This document shows, in pieces, positions 5,082 to 7,091 of a stretch of 7,091 nucleotides of DNA. The notes beneath the pieces are model-generated. The model searched no databases. It saw only the letters and a program-made list of their open reading frames with translations, and was not told the origin of the DNA. Numbering within the stretch: the stretch's first letter is position 1; each line of letters starts with the position of its first letter. The position numbers and the translations under genes were made by a program. Source of the stretch: Methanosarcinaceae archaeon UBA470 (GTDB taxonomy: Archaea > Halobacteriota > Methanosarcinia > Methanosarcinales > Methanosarcinaceae); contig DAKU01000148.1 in the NCBI GenBank assembly GCA_002508425.1, forward strand, positions 1 through 7,091. Reading direction: 5' to 3'.

Positions 5082-5359
5082 TTATATCTCTCCTCTATTG
5101 TTTTTTCCAGGTGTTTACTGAGATGTTTTCCTATGGTGATATCCACAACTCTCTATGGGATATGCTAGTCAAGTGATGATGTCCATTCCCTCATTTGTTC
5201 TATCTCTAAGCTCCTGGTATCCTGGTTATTATTATATTAAACCATATATACTTACCTCTCTTATTTTACTACAGGTCATTATGATAAAACTAAGGCTATG
5301 CAGTTGTAAAAAAAGGATTATGGATAATTGTTACACTGAATTTTACTATTTAATCTCGA
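5082..5359. other. Intergenic region between the acyltransferase and terB, no gene seen
   Basis: This 278-bp AT-rich stretch separates two minus-strand genes. It holds TATA-like sequences for the minus strand (TATATATGG at 5243-5251; TTTAATATAATAAT at 5229-5242), which probably drive terB, and the ribosome-binding site GAGGAG at 5088-5094. A plus-strand frame from 5155 is AT-driven, lacks a ribosome-binding site and overlaps the end of the acyltransferase gene; I do not regard it as coding. Confidence 0.45.
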
Positions 5360-6472
5360 TCATTTCATACCAAATAGTAAACGCATCACTTTGATCCTTC
5401 TAATCAGAAATTCATATACCAGCATTATCGTCAAAAATGAGCTTAAACTAAGCACAGTGTACTTTGTCAGCACTCCGCTTTCCCAATCCATTATCAAGAA
5501 TCCGAATATCACAATGACTGTCTGATGAATTATATAGAATGGCAGAACAGCCTCATTAGCATATTTGAGGATGGCATGATTTAAAGTTAAGTATCTGATA
5601 CCAAAGCCAAATATCGCCAGAAGCCAGCACCAGGAAGCAGCTGCAGTTAATATGTCCTGATATTTGCCAACCGATTCAAAGTCGTACAGGTCAATCACAA
5701 TTTTCAGCAAGGTGATTCCAGCGGCAATAAGTAAAGCTGGCATTCTGTGTTTCTCAATTGTATCCTTGAATTTTGGATCAAGTGACAGGAAAAATCCTGT
5801 GATAAAGAAGACAAGATATGTCAGCAGGCTCCAGCCTCCAAAATCTTGCAGACCTATGATGTTATCTCTGTATTGTCCCACAAACATCTCCATAAGGATT
5901 AGAGGCATTGCCAACAGGAAAATAGCTCCTGGTTTTGTGAAAAAGGAATATACATGAGAGAATATCCGGGAGCTTTTTTTCTGAATTCCAATCACGAACA
6001 ATGGAAGAGTCAGCATGGAAAATATGAAAAGGAATTCCAGGTACCATAGATGCAATCCCATCCATGCAAAATTACCTCCGAATGCATAGAGTCCATCAAA
6101 GTAGTGAGGGTAAAAATCAATGAAAGAACCACTAAACTGGCCGTGTGATACACGTTCAATATAGACCTGTACAGGCACTATGATTACTAAAGTACCGAAC
6201 ATTAGGGGTATTATGAGCCTTTTAAATCTCTCCAGTATATATTGCTGTGGGGATCTCTTGGTGAGTGAATAGTATGATGATATTGCGGAGATCATAAAGA
6301 ACAGGGGCATCATCCATATTCCTAAGACCGCCAGTATTATTGTAATAGCAGGTGAAAGAGCGTTGTTTTTCACATGCCAGTCTTCAAGATTGAAAAATCT
6401 TCCACAGTGATAAAAAAAGATAGTTGCCATTCCGAAAATGCGTATCCAATCAATATCGCAACGTCTTTCCAT
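5360..6472 (-). CDS. Acyltransferase family 3 integral membrane protein
   Basis: This 370-residue protein with about ten membrane helices belongs to the acyltransferase-3 family (PF01757), which transfers acyl groups, often acetyl or succinyl, from the cytoplasm to cell-surface carbohydrates; OpgC-like glucan succinyltransferases are relatives. The opening RRCDIDWIRIFGMATIFFYHCGRFF (residues 3-27) shows the conserved D8, R11 and H22. It is followed by DWHVKN (31-36), the RFKRLIIP block (82-89), HLWYLEFLF (141-149) and the late FYIIHQTVIV (312-321), all landmarks of the family. The length is normal for a single-domain member. The ATG at 6472 follows AAAGGAG with only three bases between, close but usable. 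A TATA box at 6571-6578 would give a leader of about 75 nt. No glycan gene lies in the window, so the acceptor is unknown. Confidence 0.92.
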   Translation of the reverse strand: MERRCDIDWIRIFGMATIFFYHCGRFFNLEDWHVKNNALSPAITIILAVLGIWMMPLFFMISAISSYYSLTKRSPQQYILERFKRLIIPLMFGTLVIIVPVQVYIERVSHGQFSGSFIDFYPHYFDGLYAFGGNFAWMGLHLWYLEFLFIFSMLTLPLFVIGIQKKSSRIFSHVYSFFTKPGAIFLLAMPLILMEMFVGQYRDNIIGLQDFGGWSLLTYLVFFITGFFLSLDPKFKDTIEKHRMPALLIAAGITLLKIVIDLYDFESVGKYQDILTAAASWCWLLAIFGFGIRYLTLNHAILKYANEAVLPFYIIHQTVIVIFGFLIMDWESGVLTKYTVLSLSSFLTIMLVYEFLIRRIKVMRLLFGMK

Positions 6473-6770
6473 CTTCTCCTTTGAGGCAGAAGTCCTATCG
6501 TCTATAATGGATTGTATTATGGATCCCCACCCATACTTTGATTCCCATTACAGATTCTCTCGTGTTCAGCTATTTATACGTTATTTGAGATGTTTAAAGA
6601 ATAAGCTGAATTGCTAATAAGAGGCTCTTTGTCTGTTTCTTTGTTCTGTTAAAAACAGAGTTTTCATTATCTGAAATCTTTCTTTTGCGCAGTGTTGCTT
6701 TGAAAAATCTGAGTATTATTCGATGTTCACTTTGGATGTTTTACTTTGTTAAAGCCGGAACAAAATAAAA
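6473..6770. other. Divergent intergenic region, acyltransferase promoter side
   Basis: No gene is seen here. On the minus strand TATAAATA (6571-6578) is a good TATA box for the acyltransferase gene, predicting a start near 6550. TCTGTT (6645-6650) and AACAGA (6654-6659) form a short hairpin followed on the plus strand by GTTTTC; no plus-strand transcript is known to end there. The rest is AT-rich and featureless. Confidence 0.45.
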
Positions 6771-6783
6771 AACAATTTATATG
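6767..6783 (+). promoter_or_regulatory. BRE/TATA promoter of the candidate RNA
   Basis: TTTATAT (6776-6782), preceded by an A-rich BRE-like stretch (6767-6775), is one of the best archaeal promoter matches in the window. Its expected start, about 25 bp downstream, falls at 6802-6805, exactly where the long inverted repeat begins. Confidence 0.6.
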
Positions 6784-6801
6784 CCTTTTGTTTTAGTTAA
6801 G

Positions 6802-6885
6802 ATTACCAGTTCAGTATATCCATATTTAAGTACCGCCCTCCCCCCTCTTTAAATCTGAACTGGTTTTCATCTTTTCTTATTTCAG
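6802..6885 (+). ncRNA. Candidate small RNA or structured leader with C-rich apical loop
   Basis: ACCAGTTCAG (6805-6814) pairs perfectly with CTGAACTGGT (6855-6864), ten pairs. Inside, ATTTAA (6824-6829) pairs with TTAAAT (6849-6854), which abuts the outer stem on the 3' side, while a 9-nt bulge (6815-6823) lies on the 5' side. The 19-nt apical loop (6830-6848) is C-rich, with CCCTCCCCCCTC at 6836-6847. A TATA box is correctly placed for a start at the stem base, and the 3' side runs into a T-rich tail (6864-6885) like an archaeal terminator. CCUCC in the loop copies the anti-Shine-Dalgarno core of 16S rRNA, so the loop could pair with ribosome-binding sites. If transcription continues, the same structure would be the leader of the AN1 gene, about 120-135 nt. 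The 3' end is an estimate and no known RNA family is recognised. Confidence 0.6.
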
Positions 6886-6936
6886 TGTCTTCTCCATAGA
6901 TTTTTAAAACATTGTTCTGCATTAATGTACGGTAAC

Positions 6937-7091
6937 ATGAAATGTGATTATTGTCATGGAGTAATACTTGGCATGAAGTGCTTGAGAATTCCTTATAAGT
7001 GCCGCTTTTGCGGAGGATCTTTCTGTCTGAAGCACCGCTTGCCAGAAGATCATAACTGTAAAACTGCTCATCTCCATCACCGAGATCGGCC
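6937..7091 (+). CDS. AN1-type zinc-finger protein, N-terminal part (cut by window end)
   Basis: The first 51 codons are visible and the frame runs off the right edge. C3-D-Y-C6 and C15 lead into a clear AN1 zinc finger: C22-R-F-C25, C30 after four residues, H33 after two, H39 after five, and C41. This includes the diagnostic FCLKHRLPEDHNC. In eukaryotes AN1 fingers occur in stress-associated and ubiquitin-linked proteins. In methanogens they head short proteins that often continue into a membrane domain; whether this one does cannot be seen. The visible tail becomes histidine-rich (AHLHHRD). Two in-frame starts are possible: the ATG at 6937 or one four codons earlier at 6925. Neither has a clear ribosome-binding site. 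A structured RNA element with its own promoter lies directly upstream and may be its leader. Confidence 0.85.
   Translation, partial: MKCDYCHGVILGMKCLRIPYKCRFCGGSFCLKHRLPEDHNCKTAHLHHRDR

Noticed and set aside
5155..5394. Plus-strand frame of 79 codons between terB and the acyltransferase.
   Set aside because: AT-rich hydrophobic low-information translation, no ribosome-binding site, and it runs into the acyltransferase gene on the other strand.

Overview
The window reads as chromosomal DNA of a methanogenic archaeon, most likely a member of the Methanosarcinaceae (Methanolobus, Methanococcoides, Methanosarcina or a relative). The reasons are its low to moderate G+C, AT-rich intergenic spaces with archaeal TATA boxes of the TTTATATA type, GGAG/GGTG ribosome-binding sites, and a protein set typical of that family: a CxxC-x17-CxxC zinc-ribbon protein, an AN1 zinc finger, YwbE, TerB, PsiE and a COG4997 MazG-like protein. 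The genus is inferred from family resemblance and was not tested by a search.

Layout. Positions 15-1477 (+) hold an MFS transporter followed closely by a small MazG-like NTP pyrophosphohydrolase, ending in a G/C-armed hairpin and a T tract. Positions 1641-2063 (+) encode a PsiE-family membrane protein whose leader contains a perfect 13-bp tandem duplication covering the ribosome-binding site. It converges on a conserved hypothetical gene (2131-2607, -). Positions 2777-3201 (-) hold the decayed remnant of an EamA/DMT transporter. Two small cysteine-rich zinc-ribbon genes follow on the minus strand (3227-3439 and 3589-3783). The second has a leader of roughly 175 nt with two perfect hairpins and tandem TATA boxes. 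YwbE (4199-4408, +) converges on TerB (4635-5081, -). An acyltransferase-3 membrane protein lies upstream of TerB on the same strand (5360-6472, -). The window ends inside an AN1 zinc-finger gene (6937 onward, +).

The genes do not form one pathway. They are mostly single-gene units with their own promoters and include membrane transport, house-cleaning, stress-associated and small zinc-binding proteins.

The most notable item is in the 464-bp gap before the AN1 gene. A good TATA box at 6776-6782 is followed about 25 bp later by a perfect 10-bp stem (6805-6814 with 6855-6864), an inner 6-bp stem, and a C-rich apical loop carrying CCUCC, followed by a U-rich tail. This looks like a small regulatory RNA, or a structured leader, that presents an anti-Shine-Dalgarno-like loop. 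The second item is the structured leader of the CxxC-x17-CxxC gene, where two hairpins have a competing alternative pairing.
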